A DNA stretch of 64,000 nucleotides from Pseudanabaena sp. PCC 7367 (GTDB lineage Bacteria > Cyanobacteriota > Cyanobacteriia > Pseudanabaenales > Pseudanabaenaceae): positions 682,001 through 746,000 of the forward strand of contig NC_019701.1 of the NCBI RefSeq assembly GCF_000317065.1, written 5' to 3'. Under the pieces are notes generated by a model, which saw only the letters and a program-made list of their open reading frames with translations, searched no databases and was not told the origin of the DNA. Shown here in pieces: positions 43,506 to 52,864 of the stretch. Each line of letters opens with the position of its first letter. Position 1 is the stretch's first letter. Position numbers and translations under genes: made by a program.

Positions 43506-43728
43506 AGATTATGCTGCACTAAAATGCTAGAGCGATCGCCAAATTTGCTATTTCAATCTTAAGTGATCGGTCTTTATCTCTGTTCCCCCAACAGAGGTAA
43601 ACCTTCTTAGCTCCAATTTACATAGGTGCTGCCTTAACTTGAGGTGCTTTTTCAAGAATTGCGATTACATGAATAAAATTACCGTTTTGGGGATTAAAAC
43701 CTGCCTGATAATTCGTTTGAACAAGGAT

Positions 43729-44256
43729 TTAAGCAAGAATATTAAAATCTCCCGACTTACCACCACTTTTATGCACCAATCGCACCGCCGAGATCACCAT
43801 CGTTTTTTCTAAAGCCTTCGCCATATCATAAATAGTTAGCGCCGCCACTGTCGCTGCTGTCAGCGCTTCCATTTCTACGCCGGTTTCCGCCTTGGTCTTT
43901 ACTTCGGCAATAATTTGATAACCAGGAATATTCTCGTCCAATTCAATTTTTACATCGATCGAAGTGAGGGGAAGGGGATGGCAGAGCGGAATTAGGTTAG
44001 CGGTTTGTTTTGCGGCCATGATCCCCGCCAATCGTGCCGTACCTAGCACATCGCCTTTCTTGACATTTTTGTCCTGAATCGCATCAAGGGTAGTAGTTTT
44101 CATGGCGATTTCGCAGGTAGCGATCGCCTTTCTGATAGTTTGCTCTTTTTCGGTCACATCCACCATTCGGGCTGTACCAGTATGATCGATATGGGAAAGC
44201 GATTGACTTGGCGTTGAATTGGCTTTACTAAGAGCAGTGTTTTCTGAATTACTCAT
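43729..44256 (-). CDS. moaC: cyclic pyranopterin monophosphate synthase MoaC
   Basis: Second step of molybdenum cofactor synthesis. The family runs [32 protein letters not shown] and [23 protein letters not shown] are both present, including the catalytic Lys and His region. The 20-residue N-terminal extension ([19 protein letters not shown]) is longer than the E. coli protein. No other moa gene is adjacent. In cyanobacteria Mo-cofactor serves nitrate reductase. Confidence 0.96.
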   Translation of the reverse strand: MSNSENTALSKANSTPSQSLSHIDHTGTARMVDVTEKEQTIRKAIATCEIAMKTTTLDAIQDKNVKKGDVLGTARLAGIMAAKQTANLIPLCHPLPLTSIDVKIELDENIPGYQIIAEVKTKAETGVEMEALTAATVAALTIYDMAKALEKTMVISAVRLVHKSGGKSGDFNILA

Positions 44257-44454
44257 TTATAATCGAAGAAAGAATTTCTCTGTCCGGTATTCCTAGCTAG
44301 ATTATTGCCATTGGCCACCACGATCTTAATTTGCTTGGCGCAAGTGATCGGTGAAGTGGCACAAAGTTAAAGCAGGCATCAATCTATTTTCTTACATTCT
44401 TGCTGTTTTGCTTGGCACTCTGGCTAAATAAACTCAATTTCTAGAGGGGATAAC

Positions 44455-45216
44455 GTGTCATTGAAACTGTCATTAAAATTAAAACTTAAAAATTTTGCCA
44501 AAAAGATCAGTAATAGGCGATCGCTCAGGAATCATCAAAGTCATCAAAAACGCCGTTGGCTTATTGGTCTATGCATGATCATGGCTATTCTGGTTAGTTT
44601 TAATTTGCTCTTTAGCTGCCCCAAGCCGATCGCCGGCCTGTTTCCACCGCAACCGGGTGAACCCACTAAAACCCTCTATATTGTGCGGCAAGCATGGCAT
44701 ACAGGTTTAGCCTGGTCACAACAAGATTTACCCCAAATGGGGCCGGAGGCATGGCGAGATGCCCCCTATATAGAAATTGGTTGGGGCGATCGCCGCTTTT
44801 ACTATGACAGTGACTTTTCGGTTAATTCAGTGTTGCAGGCAATATTCATCCCGACAACAAGTGTGATGCATGTGGTGGGGTTTGCGGAGCCACCAAAGGA
44901 GTTCTTTCACTATACGGATGTGTGGGAGTTGGAACTTTCGGAACGTGGTTTCAAAAATCTATTTAAGTTTGTGCAGCAGACTTACGCTGGGTTTGATGGC
45001 GGGGCAGGAGTAACAGGGCGATCGCCTCTAGCAGGCAAAAGTTTGTATGGGGTAGGCAATTATTATGAGGCATTGCCTAGCTATAGTTTCTGGCAAACTT
45101 GCAATGGTTGGACAGCACAAGCACTTTTACAGGCGGGGGTGCCCATTTGCCCAAAGCGAACTTTGTTAGTCAGGGATGTGGTGGCGCAATTGCGGCGATT
45201 TTTTGTACCTAATTAG
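44455..45216 (+). CDS. DUF2459 (TIGR02117) family protein
   Basis: GTG start at 44455, preceded by AGGGGATAAC, giving 253 residues. A membrane helix (about 37-58, ending LLFSCP) anchors the protein; the remaining domain with LYIVRQAWHTGLAWS, YIEIGWGDRRFYYD and NYYEALPSYSFWQTCNGWTAQAL matches DUF2459, once called a urease-associated family. His and Cys (WHTG, QTCN) in these motifs suggest a papain- or NlpC-like fold, an inference. The hydrophobic N-terminus ends in LFSC, so a lipoprotein cannot be excluded. Confidence 0.88.
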   Translation: MSLKLSLKLKLKNFAKKISNRRSLRNHQSHQKRRWLIGLCMIMAILVSFNLLFSCPKPIAGLFPPQPGEPTKTLYIVRQAWHTGLAWSQQDLPQMGPEAWRDAPYIEIGWGDRRFYYDSDFSVNSVLQAIFIPTTSVMHVVGFAEPPKEFFHYTDVWELELSERGFKNLFKFVQQTYAGFDGGAGVTGRSPLAGKSLYGVGNYYEALPSYSFWQTCNGWTAQALLQAGVPICPKRTLLVRDVVAQLRRFFVPN

Positions 45217-45285
45217 TTTTCTAATTAGTTTTGGTATAGCCAGCTTGAATGATTGGCTTTCCTGAACACTAAATATCCTAAATAT

Positions 45286-45313
45286 TAAAAAAGCCCAGGG
45301 GGATAACTGGGCT
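45286..45313 (-). terminator. intrinsic terminator, minus strand
   Basis: Stem AGCCCAG (45307-45313 reversed) and CTGGGCT (45292-45298 reversed) with an 8-base loop, followed on the minus strand by TTTTTTAATATT. It lies about 150 bases beyond the stop of the NUDIX/NrtR-like gene and is the best terminator in the window. Confidence 0.8.
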
Positions 45314-45459
45314 GGTGAGTATTTGAGACGTTCACAGTTTAATTAAGCCATGAAGCCTGATGAGAATAAACATGATTTTGTCAGTTGTTCGATCACTTTT
45401 AACATGATCTGCTAGCCCGATCGCCCTGCCAAGATAATTCCGAAATCGACACAATGGAA

Positions 45460-46149
45460 TTAGATTTCAAAGCTAAAGCCCCTATATCTAAGCTGCTCAT
45501 ATCTTTTTTTGTCGAAGCGATAGAGCCTTGCAGCACGATGGGACACGCCAGTTTCTCGCTCATTTAAATCGATCAATAAATTCATTTTTAAAATTTTTTT
45601 ACGAAAATTCCGTTTGTCGAGTTTTTGATCTAAAACTATTTCATAGAGAGTTTGAAGCTGAGTGAGAGTGAATTTCTGCGGCAATAATTCAAAGCCGATC
45701 GGCTGGTAGCGTAACTTGCCCTGTAATCGTTGTAATGCCACTTGCAAAATCTGGTCATGATCAAAGGCCAGTTTGGGTAAATTAGCGATCGCAAACCAGG
45801 CCGCATCACTGGCATCGGTTGTGGCTCTGATTTGATGTTCCCAGAGATTCACCAGAGCATAGTAGGCTACGGTAATAATCCGATCGCGGGGGTCTCTATT
45901 CACCGCCCCAAATGTATAGAGTTGTTCTAGGAAAGCTTGTTTAATGCCGGTTTCTTCCTCTAATTCTCGCTTTGCTGCTTGGTCAAGGGATTCATTGAGC
46001 TGCACAAATCCCCCTGGCAATGCCCAATCCCCCTTAAAAGGAGCCACGCCACGTTTAATTAGCATTACTTTTAAATCCTGGCGATCGAGCCCAAATACAA
46101 CACAGTCAACGGCGACGGTTGGCTTATACTGAGCAAAAGCTTTAGACAT
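45460..46149 (-). CDS. NUDIX hydrolase / NrtR-like transcription regulator
   Basis: N-terminal NUDIX domain (about 8-140) with an intact NUDIX box (47-69: G-x5-E-x7-REL-x-EE-x-G-I, seen in [24 protein letters not shown] spread over these positions) and a C-terminal winged-helix domain (about 150-229). This two-part layout is that of NrtR, which binds ADP-ribose or related ligands and represses NAD-synthesis and salvage genes. In NrtR regulators the NUDIX box is often degenerate, but here it is whole, so it may also be an ADP-ribose pyrophosphatase. It diverges from a PP2C/nicotinamidase-like pair, with a perfect inverted repeat between. Confidence 0.87.
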   Translation of the reverse strand: MSKAFAQYKPTVAVDCVVFGLDRQDLKVMLIKRGVAPFKGDWALPGGFVQLNESLDQAAKRELEEETGIKQAFLEQLYTFGAVNRDPRDRIITVAYYALVNLWEHQIRATTDASDAAWFAIANLPKLAFDHDQILQVALQRLQGKLRYQPIGFELLPQKFTLTQLQTLYEIVLDQKLDKRNFRKKILKMNLLIDLNERETGVSHRAARLYRFDKKRYEQLRYRGFSFEI

Positions 46150-46213
46150 GACTAACTTATTATTGCTACTAATAGCAAAGTATGACGATTAGGGAAGTAG
46201 AGCTTGATTGACT

Positions 46214-46232
46214 TAGTGTATATTTTACACTA
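46214..46232. promoter_or_regulatory. perfect inverted repeat, candidate NrtR operator
   Basis: TAGTGTA-TATTT-TACACTA, arms of seven bases without mismatch, located midway between the divergent starts of the NUDIX/NrtR-like gene (46149) and the PP2C-like gene (46353). The A+T-rich centre and dyad are what a winged-helix dimer would bind. Binding is inference. Confidence 0.6.
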
Positions 46233-46260
46233 TAGTAAGTCTAGCATCCTATTACTTGGT

Positions 46261-46282
46261 TAGGCATTTGTTAGGCATTTGT
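46261..46282. repeat. 11-bp tandem repeat, two units
   Basis: TAGGCATTTGT occurs twice, exact tandem, 30 bases after the candidate operator. Confidence 0.75.
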
Positions 46283-46352
46283 TAAGTATTTTAAGAACTA
46301 GCAATAAACTAACAATTGAGTAGATCCTTAAAGCAAAAGAAACAAAAGAGAC

Positions 46353-47450
46353 GTGAAAGCCAAGCCAGAGCCAGAATCTGAGTCAGCGCAATCAGCATCG
46401 ATCGAACAAGAGAAACCACAATCGAGCAATGGGCAACCTGCTAATCTTGCCAGTCTATTTGAAGTTGCCTCCGGTTCTGTGATGGGTAGGCATCATCGGC
46501 TCAATGGTAAAAATAATCAGGATGCTAGCTATTATGCAACGAACGATGCGGCAATGGCGGCAGTAGTGTGTGATGGTTGTGGCAGTTGTCAGCATAGCGA
46601 AGTTGGCGCAAAACTGGGAGCCAAGCTCGTGGTAAATACCCTGCTGCAAATGCTGGTATGTCCACCGGGTGGGAAGGTGGCCGATCCCACAAATAACTTC
46701 TTCTGGCAGTTGCTCAAACAAAATCTGGTGGAACAGTTGGGACGAGTGGCGATCGCCTTGGCTGGCTTCTGTCCACAACCGGATACCAGGTTTGCCAATC
46801 ACCCCCAGGCCTATTTGCCAGAGGTTAAACAGGTAATTACTGATTATCTGTTGTTTACGGTCGTAGGCGCATTGATTACCCCGCAAATAACCGTGCTTTT
46901 TTCGATCGGGGATGGCTTGGTTTGTCTGAACGAACAAACAATCCGGATTGGACCTTTTCCTGGCAATGCACCGCCCTATATTGCCTATGCCCTGTTGAAG
47001 CCTAAGCATGGTATGGTTTTGCCCTCTGATTTGAGCATTCATGCCCAGCGATCGACTAGTGTGGTTAATTCAATTCTGTTGGGAACCGACGGAGTAGACG
47101 ATCTAATCGCAATGGCGGGGCAGAAATTGCCTGATAAGCATGAGTTGGTGGGGCCAGTTTCGCAATTTTGGCAGAGCGATCGCTATTTTTATAATCCTGA
47201 TCTAGTGCGGCGCAAATTATGGTTAATCAATCAAGAGGGAGTGAAGCCCAATTGGTCATCGCGGCGATTGCATAAGCAGCCTGGACTTTTGCCCGATGAT
47301 ACGACCCTAATTGCGATTCGCAGAATTGGCACCATGCAGAGCGATCGGAACCTGGCTGCAACCGAAGAGGAATTAACTACAATTCAAAGCGTGGCCCCCA
47401 GAAAGATACCTCAAAAGACATCCAGCAAGACACCCAAAAAGATGAAGTAA
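46353..47450 (+). CDS. PP2C-like Ser/Thr phosphatase
   Basis: 365-residue cytoplasmic protein of the PPM/PP2C family. It starts at a GTG (46353) preceded by AAGAGA. The [13 protein letters not shown] segment and [10 protein letters not shown] (the DG of the metal centre, usually DGHG, here DGCG) are followed by a later VLFSIGDG and [10 protein letters not shown], the expected strand order with metal-binding Asp residues. The His of DGHG is Cys here, which is seen in some bacterial members. About 30 residues of Ser/Glu-rich tail precede the domain. The next gene starts 5 bases after its stop, so they form an operon. Confidence 0.83.
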   Translation: MKAKPEPESESAQSASIEQEKPQSSNGQPANLASLFEVASGSVMGRHHRLNGKNNQDASYYATNDAAMAAVVCDGCGSCQHSEVGAKLGAKLVVNTLLQMLVCPPGGKVADPTNNFFWQLLKQNLVEQLGRVAIALAGFCPQPDTRFANHPQAYLPEVKQVITDYLLFTVVGALITPQITVLFSIGDGLVCLNEQTIRIGPFPGNAPPYIAYALLKPKHGMVLPSDLSIHAQRSTSVVNSILLGTDGVDDLIAMAGQKLPDKHELVGPVSQFWQSDRYFYNPDLVRRKLWLINQEGVKPNWSSRRLHKQPGLLPDDTTLIAIRRIGTMQSDRNLAATEEELTTIQSVAPRKIPQKTSSKTPKKMK

Positions 47451-47454
47451 GAAT

Positions 47455-48510
47455 ATGACTTCCACAACCACGGAATTAACCGAACTACCACTCCCCCCTC
47501 ATTTTGCTCCCACTCAAGTTGGCGAAGTGTGGCGAGTACCCTATCAACAGCGAGCAACAGCAGCGCGGGAATGGGCGCAAAAGCATCAGATTCCGCCAGC
47601 TTCTGAAGATCGAATTCGCACTTGCCTGTTGGCGATCGATGTCCAGAACACTTTTTGTATCCCTGGCTTCGAGCTATTTGTGGGCGGTCGATCGGGTATT
47701 GGTGCGGTTGAAGATAATCGGCGACTATGCGAATTCATCTATCGTAATTTAGCCACGATTACGGAAATTGCACCGACCCTGGACACCCATACAGCAATGC
47801 AGATTTTCCATCCTATTTTTTGGGTGAATCAGTCGGGGGAACACCCAGCCCCAATGACGAATATTACCCTGGAGCAGGTGCAACAGGGGATCTGGCAAGT
47901 CAATCCAGCGATCGCTGCTAGTATCGTCGAAGAGCATAGTAGTTACCAATATAATTACCAAGATTTGCAAAAACATGCCCTTTATTATGTACAGAAATTG
48001 CATGATGAGGGTAAATATCCACTCACGATCTGGCCCTATCACTCTATGCTGGGTGGCATTGGCCATGCCTTGGTTTCCGCCGTGGAAGAGGCTACTTTCT
48101 TTCATAATATTGCCCGCCACAGCCAAACTAAGTTTGAGCTTAAAGGAAGCAATCCGCTCACGGAAAACTATTCTGTTTTGAGCCCAGAAGTATTGTCTAC
48201 GATTGGAGAACAACCGATCGCCCAGAAGAATCAACGCTTCTTACAGAAGTTACTATCATTCGATCGTGTAATCATCGCTGGACAAGCCAAGAGTCATTGC
48301 GTGGCCTGGACGATCGCGGATTTGCTAACTGAGATTCATGAAATTGATCCTAAATTAGCGCACAAGGTATATTTGCTCGAAGATTGCACCTCGCCGGTGG
48401 TGGTGCCAGGGGTAGTTGATTTTACGGAGCAAGCCAATCATGCCTTCCAACGATTCACACAGGCGGGAATGCACATAGTTAGGTCTACCGAGCCGATCAA
48501 CCGTTGGTAG
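47455..48510 (+). CDS. nicotinamidase-like cysteine hydrolase
   Basis: 351-residue member of the isochorismatase/nicotinamidase superfamily, bigger than PncA (about 200). Features of nicotinamidase are present: Asp62 in [10 protein letters not shown], the metal-site pattern Asp110-x-His112 with His119 ([10 protein letters not shown]), a WPYH segment near 193, and the nucleophile Cys282 in [11 protein letters not shown] helical insert (about 130-185) is extra. Nicotinamidase makes nicotinic acid for NAD salvage; the link to NAD also comes from the divergent NrtR-like gene. Actual substrate is not proven. Starts 5 bases after the PP2C-like stop. Confidence 0.82.
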   Translation: MTSTTTELTELPLPPHFAPTQVGEVWRVPYQQRATAAREWAQKHQIPPASEDRIRTCLLAIDVQNTFCIPGFELFVGGRSGIGAVEDNRRLCEFIYRNLATITEIAPTLDTHTAMQIFHPIFWVNQSGEHPAPMTNITLEQVQQGIWQVNPAIAASIVEEHSSYQYNYQDLQKHALYYVQKLHDEGKYPLTIWPYHSMLGGIGHALVSAVEEATFFHNIARHSQTKFELKGSNPLTENYSVLSPEVLSTIGEQPIAQKNQRFLQKLLSFDRVIIAGQAKSHCVAWTIADLLTEIHEIDPKLAHKVYLLEDCTSPVVVPGVVDFTEQANHAFQRFTQAGMHIVRSTEPINRW

Positions 48511-48526
48511 GGAATGCAAGATGAGA

Positions 48527-49450
48527 TTATTTGACTGCTTCAAATTCCGAGAAGTGGCTAAGCATTTCACCATAGTTGGAATTACTAGCCGGAAGCTCTT
48601 GCTTAGCTCGCTTGAGCAAATCGGTAATATAAACTAATTCATCACGGGCATCCATTGGGTGTGCTCTCAGCTCAAAGTGAGTGCCCCACGGTTTTTCCTT
48701 GATCAATACCGAAATGGGCAAGCTCAGTTGAGTATATTTACTAGTTTGGGCGACGCGATAAAGAATATGCATCACCCGATTCACATCGACATCATGGTTG
48801 AAGTAGAAATCAGTAACCACCATTGATTCCAGCTTACCAGTATTGACATTGACGATCGGTGAAGTCCAGATGGTGTTGTGGGGAACCTTGACAATGCAGC
48901 CATCACCAGTGAGCAGGCGAATCCCTCGCAAACCATAGCCAACCACCTCGCCATAATACTCACCAATCCTGACCCGATCGCCCACTTGGTAAGTAGATTC
49001 AAACAGGGTAATCACCCCAGCAATAACCGAGCTGGCATAATCCTTGAAGGCAAAACCGATCGCTACTGCGGCAGTACCTGAGATCGCCAAAAAGTTACTA
49101 GGTGAAAGCTTGACAAACAGGTTGAGTAAATAACTACCGCTAAGCAACAAAATTGCGGCACGACAAAAGGGGAGCGATTGTTTAACGGTTAGGCGAAACT
49201 GACGCGGTACTTTTTCCGAGACCCAGGTGATGAATTTGTCCACTGCAGCCATGGTCAAATAGGCCAGCAACACCACTAATCCTGCTTTGGTAATCTTTAG
49301 AGTGGTGATGTCAGTCAGAAAATCCTTGGCCTTCTCGGCGGCGGAATCATTATTTTTAATTAGTGATAACTGAATTGGCAAGGTTAGGGCGGCAAGGCGA
49401 TCGGCAAAATTAATAAAAATTCCCCCTCCTCCGAAATTATCCATTAGCAT
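48527..49450 (-). CDS. mscS: MscS-family mechanosensitive channel
   Basis: Small-conductance mechanosensitive channel-type membrane protein. Hydrophobic helices lie at about 50-72, 85-105 and 110-140, the last including the pore-lining pattern NFLAISGTAAVAIGFAFKDYASSVIAGV, followed by the beta domain FESTYQVGDRVRIGEYYGEVVGYGLRGIRL typical of MscS. 307 residues is near the E. coli length of 286. The ATG lies two bases after the stop of the upstream gene, so the two are almost certainly translated from one mRNA. Confidence 0.92.
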   Translation of the reverse strand: MLMDNFGGGGIFINFADRLAALTLPIQLSLIKNNDSAAEKAKDFLTDITTLKITKAGLVVLLAYLTMAAVDKFITWVSEKVPRQFRLTVKQSLPFCRAAILLLSGSYLLNLFVKLSPSNFLAISGTAAVAIGFAFKDYASSVIAGVITLFESTYQVGDRVRIGEYYGEVVGYGLRGIRLLTGDGCIVKVPHNTIWTSPIVNVNTGKLESMVVTDFYFNHDVDVNRVMHILYRVAQTSKYTQLSLPISVLIKEKPWGTHFELRAHPMDARDELVYITDLLKRAKQELPASNSNYGEMLSHFSEFEAVK

Positions 49451-49452
49451 GA

Positions 49453-50841
49453 TTAGTTACCCTCCCAAATCAAAAAATTGTTATTAGCCAGATCATTTTT
49501 TAAAGCCGCATAGTAAGCCGGATTCAACGAAATGATACCGTGATTATCCTCTAGCATTCCAGCTCCACTTAGTTTTTGCACCTGAGCACGCACTTCGCCC
49601 TGCTCATCTCCCAGACTAGTAGCCAAGTGAGTTAGGCTAATTTCTTCATGCAACACCAGTGAAAATAGTAAGTAGCGATTGTCGGCGCTCAGTTTTGGCA
49701 GACTGGGTAGCGTGGGACGAGTGCGCCTAATGTGGCTAAGGGTTTCCCCACATATTTCTTCATTGTCGATTTGCTCAATTACCAGATCAGCGTCATTTTG
49801 AGCATCGTCAGCCGGATTAGTACCATTATTACTCTGGCCATTAACAATAGCTTTACGCTTGGCTTGATTTAAATTTTCTTCAGTTGGCATTTCAGACTGC
49901 TTAGTATGATCAAGGTCATATTTCAAAGAGCGAAGCCAGGCTTTCCCTGCTACCTGTGGTAATCCAGTTGAAATATTCAACAAGCTATTAAAATAGAGCT
50001 TTTGTGATCGGGAAACCCAATCTTCACTATTTTGATCGCTATTATCTGTAGATAAAGGTGATTGCTTAGGCTTGAAGTAAATCTGTGATTCTTGTGGATT
50101 AAATTCAATTTTGGCATCCACTGGCTCGAGTAACTGCCTGATTGCGGCGCGATCGAGTTTTGGTAAATGCTGGGTTTGCTCAAAATAAGCACTGATTTGA
50201 AATACCTGATCGAGATAGCGCCAAGCCCAGAAATTACAACCGATTAGCCAGAAACTGGTGCGATCCTGGGAAATTATATCTAACAGCAGTTGGATTGCCT
50301 CTAGCCCACCAAGACTACGCAAGAAACACCAGCTCAGGCTGGGAATCATAATTAAGGGTTGCGGTTTACGAGATATTTCCACCTCAGTATAGATCGGTTG
50401 ATCACCCCTAGCTGCATCGATCTCTGCCAGCAACTTACTCTCAATTTGGCGATACTTAAAGGGACGACCTGTCCAGCTAATCGGAATTGGCTTAATATTT
50501 AGAGACTCGATCACATCGGTATTTTGCTGCTGCCAGGTGCGCAACCCAGTATGCATGATTTCAGATATTCGCTCCGCTGGGCTGCCAAGGATAACCAGGT
50601 GATTATGTCCAGATTCAGAACCTTGCCACTGCTTGATTGCACTACTTAGTTTCTTGGTAACGGTTTGCACATATGCTGGGTGTGGTGCTAGCTGTCGGAT
50701 TTCCTGATTGAGCCAGGTAGTCAAAAATGTGGGTAGGTCATAGAGCTTTAACTCCCTTGTTTTTTGCTCCAGTTCTACTGCTTGGGCACGTGCTTTGGCG
50801 GCTCTTGCCCATTCTTTGACTCGATCGACTACTACATTCAT
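49453..50841 (-). CDS. ATPase-like protein with degenerate P-loop, paired with mscS
   Basis: 462-residue protein I do not recognise by name. The N-terminal half looks like an STAND/AAA core: a helix-rich start, then HNHLVILGSPAERISEIM (about 80-97) where a Walker A should be but the GKS/T is missing, and LIMIPSLSWCFLRS at about the Walker B place with no clear acidic pair. A second half includes an acidic linker (around 320-370) and a C-terminal winged-helix region (about 390-450: LVLHEEISLTHLATSLGDEQGEVRAQVQKLSGAGMLED). Two bases separate its stop from mscS, so it may regulate or assemble that channel, an inference. Confidence 0.7.
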   Translation of the reverse strand: MNVVVDRVKEWARAAKARAQAVELEQKTRELKLYDLPTFLTTWLNQEIRQLAPHPAYVQTVTKKLSSAIKQWQGSESGHNHLVILGSPAERISEIMHTGLRTWQQQNTDVIESLNIKPIPISWTGRPFKYRQIESKLLAEIDAARGDQPIYTEVEISRKPQPLIMIPSLSWCFLRSLGGLEAIQLLLDIISQDRTSFWLIGCNFWAWRYLDQVFQISAYFEQTQHLPKLDRAAIRQLLEPVDAKIEFNPQESQIYFKPKQSPLSTDNSDQNSEDWVSRSQKLYFNSLLNISTGLPQVAGKAWLRSLKYDLDHTKQSEMPTEENLNQAKRKAIVNGQSNNGTNPADDAQNDADLVIEQIDNEEICGETLSHIRRTRPTLPSLPKLSADNRYLLFSLVLHEEISLTHLATSLGDEQGEVRAQVQKLSGAGMLEDNHGIISLNPAYYAALKNDLANNNFLIWEGN

Positions 50842-51260
50842 CTTAAATATATACTGGCGTAGCTACTGGAATTGTCTAAACTTATGGCGCTTGGGAGAAT
50901 GAAGCAGAAAGTTCTGCGATCGTAAATGTTTTTACATAGTGACTACAATAATGAAGAAGAACTATAGTCGCAAACTCAGTTTAATTATATTCTGCCTGAA
51001 CTCAATACCGATTGCATGATGCGGCAGGCAGAATTCAAATACTAAAATAGAAGTAGATTTAAGCTGGTTGGAGCATTAGGATTAATTTGCCTATGGCTTG
51101 CAATAGCCGCCCCACAAGAGTTATCGCCAATCGAATGCACAACTTGCAAGCTGCTCCAGCCAAAGTCGATCGCCAGCTATTCCTAAGACATAGTTACAGC
51201 TTCAGGAGTTTGCTTGAGGATCGGTTATTTTGATATTGAGGCAAAGGACTAAAGAGACTC
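50842..51260. other. intergenic spacer
   Basis: 419 bases between divergent genes without a supported gene, repeat or terminator. Confidence 0.45.
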
Positions 51261-51671
51261 ATGGCTAATCCAACCCAAGTAAAAAACTATATTGCCCAGT
51301 GGATGCAACTCGGTAAGAAGGTATTTCTAAACGAGCAAGCGATCGGTACTACCAATGTATTGCAGGGTAATGGCTATTCTGCTGAATTTGAGCAAATTTG
51401 GACTAAGATTACCGCTGAATCGAGCAGAGCATATTTGGCCGGAACAGATCAAAGCATTGGTAATCTGCTTGAGCATAACTGGGAGATGCTTAATTGCGTT
51501 CGTTGTAACATGCTATCCCCATGCGTGGCGATCGGGCCAAGGGAAACGCCGACCTGTCCCTGTGCAGATCTAGAGTTATGGCCTGATTTAGAAACAGTAA
51601 CACCGCGATCGCCAATTAGCAATCAGGCGCAATTGAATCAAATCCGCGATCGGCTCTCTCTTAAGCAGTAA
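51261..51671 (+). CDS. small cysteine-rich conserved protein
   Basis: 136 residues, no named family recognised. The middle has Cys79, Cys82, Cys88, Cys99 and Cys101 within 23 residues (CVRCNMLSPC...TCPC), a grouping that could bind zinc or an iron-sulfur cluster. The rest is helical and polar without a signal peptide. It stands alone; the MITE follows at 51941. Similar cysteine-rich small proteins in cyanobacteria have no established role. Confidence 0.7.
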   Translation: MANPTQVKNYIAQWMQLGKKVFLNEQAIGTTNVLQGNGYSAEFEQIWTKITAESSRAYLAGTDQSIGNLLEHNWEMLNCVRCNMLSPCVAIGPRETPTCPCADLELWPDLETVTPRSPISNQAQLNQIRDRLSLKQ

Positions 51672-52023
51672 CTTAAGCAATAAAGTTTTTACTAGACAAT
51701 ATCCCAGAATACATCACCACATCAGTTTGATAATATTTCTTTGATGATATTTCGATAAACAAGCGATCGCAAGGGGTCACAATAGGATATTCCGGCGAGC
51801 TTAAGTAACCTTAAATAAGGCAAGTAAATAAGGCAAGTTAGGATTTGCAAAGATGCTTGCGAACCGAGATGCCACAAGTCGGGCATCCTAGCTGGCAGAT
51901 GGTTGGCGCTCAAACGTAGCAGGATCGAACTTAATTAATAGACTTCTTGCATAAATGCTAAATCTGCGCCTGAGAGTCTGATTCTCGCGGGGCAATCCTG
52001 GACTTTTGCAAGAGATCTAATTA
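51672..52023. other. spacer containing a MITE
   Basis: 352 bases. A 77-bp miniature inverted-repeat element lies at 51941-52017, just beyond the stop of the following minus-strand gene. The earlier part has no supported feature. Confidence 0.6.
51941..52017. mobile_element. candidate MITE, 77 bp
   Basis: Ends are inverted repeats: left GACTTCTTGCAT, right (reversed) GATCTCTTGCAA, 9 of 12 identical, bordered by TA on both sides (51939-51940 and 52018-52019). The interior has a small hairpin and no coding capacity. The layout matches non-autonomous elements mobilised by IS5/IS630-type transposases with TA targets. Confidence 0.65.
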
Positions 52024-52500
52024 CTAACTGGCAGGTGTACTGAGCCTGGTTCGCACTGGTAATTCTGCTCGGCCTAATTCCTGGCCTTCATACAGGTAAC
52101 GCACCGTACAAACATTGTTATATGAGCCTTCCGCATTGGGCAATAGATAACCTACGCCTTCTACTTTAATATTAAGAATAGCGTGATCTTTGTCGGCTTC
52201 AATCTTGATTGGGCGTTGCACCTTTTGGGGCTCACGGGTGGGGATTAATATTTCTAGCTCCACACCAACATCAATGTGCTGGTCAAGGGCTAGCAAGCGC
52301 TGAAAGAATGCCACCACAGTAACGCTGCCCAGTTGGATCGCAATGTTTTTTGCGATCGCGCCGTCATCGTTAATTTGCACCTCACCTTCGGCGGCCAGGC
52401 CAGTTAGAACACCATTAATATTGACATCGCCGGTTTCTGGTGTGGTGACAACACTTTTACAAAAGGTAGCCCACAAAAACTTAATTGGTAAATCTGCCAT
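52024..52500 (-). CDS. conserved hypothetical protein
   Basis: 158-residue, beta-rich cytoplasmic protein without a recognised name. Pattern of alternating strands (VNINGVLTGLAAEGEVQIND, VELEILIPTREPQKVQRPIKIEAD, AILNIKVEGVGYLLPNAEGSY, ELPVRTRLS) suggests a beta sandwich, as in the small families that bacterial genomes list under DUF6941 and relatives; that match is uncertain. The MITE starts 7 bases beyond its stop, close enough to act as its transcript end. Confidence 0.65.
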   Translation of the reverse strand: MADLPIKFLWATFCKSVVTTPETGDVNINGVLTGLAAEGEVQINDDGAIAKNIAIQLGSVTVVAFFQRLLALDQHIDVGVELEILIPTREPQKVQRPIKIEADKDHAILNIKVEGVGYLLPNAEGSYNNVCTVRYLYEGQELGRAELPVRTRLSTPAS

Positions 52501-52864
52501 GATTTGGGATTGGGATTTTTAATTTCTTTTACTACTACTCAAACTCTAAGGCTAACTCAAACAACAGTCATCTACATACAGGAAAAATTAAGGGCGGGGC
52601 TAACATAATGTTAAGCAGAGCTACCAAATTATCATGCGGTTGGCTAAATATCCGGTTGGGGGAAGTATAAATCTGGCGATCGGCAATAATGTTAATAATT
52701 TTAGTGAGGCGGCTAACTGACTATGGTAATTGTGAAGCACTAAGCTGATTAGGTTTTTTGATAAGGTCGATCGGTAGGCTCCATCTTGCTGTCTTGCATT
52801 TCGTAATCAAATCAAACTAGGATCGCCATATTCTTTCCTCTTTTAAGGTTATCTTTTAACTCCT
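52501..52864. other. intergenic spacer
   Basis: 364 bases between divergent genes; no gene or clear structure seen. Confidence 0.45.
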
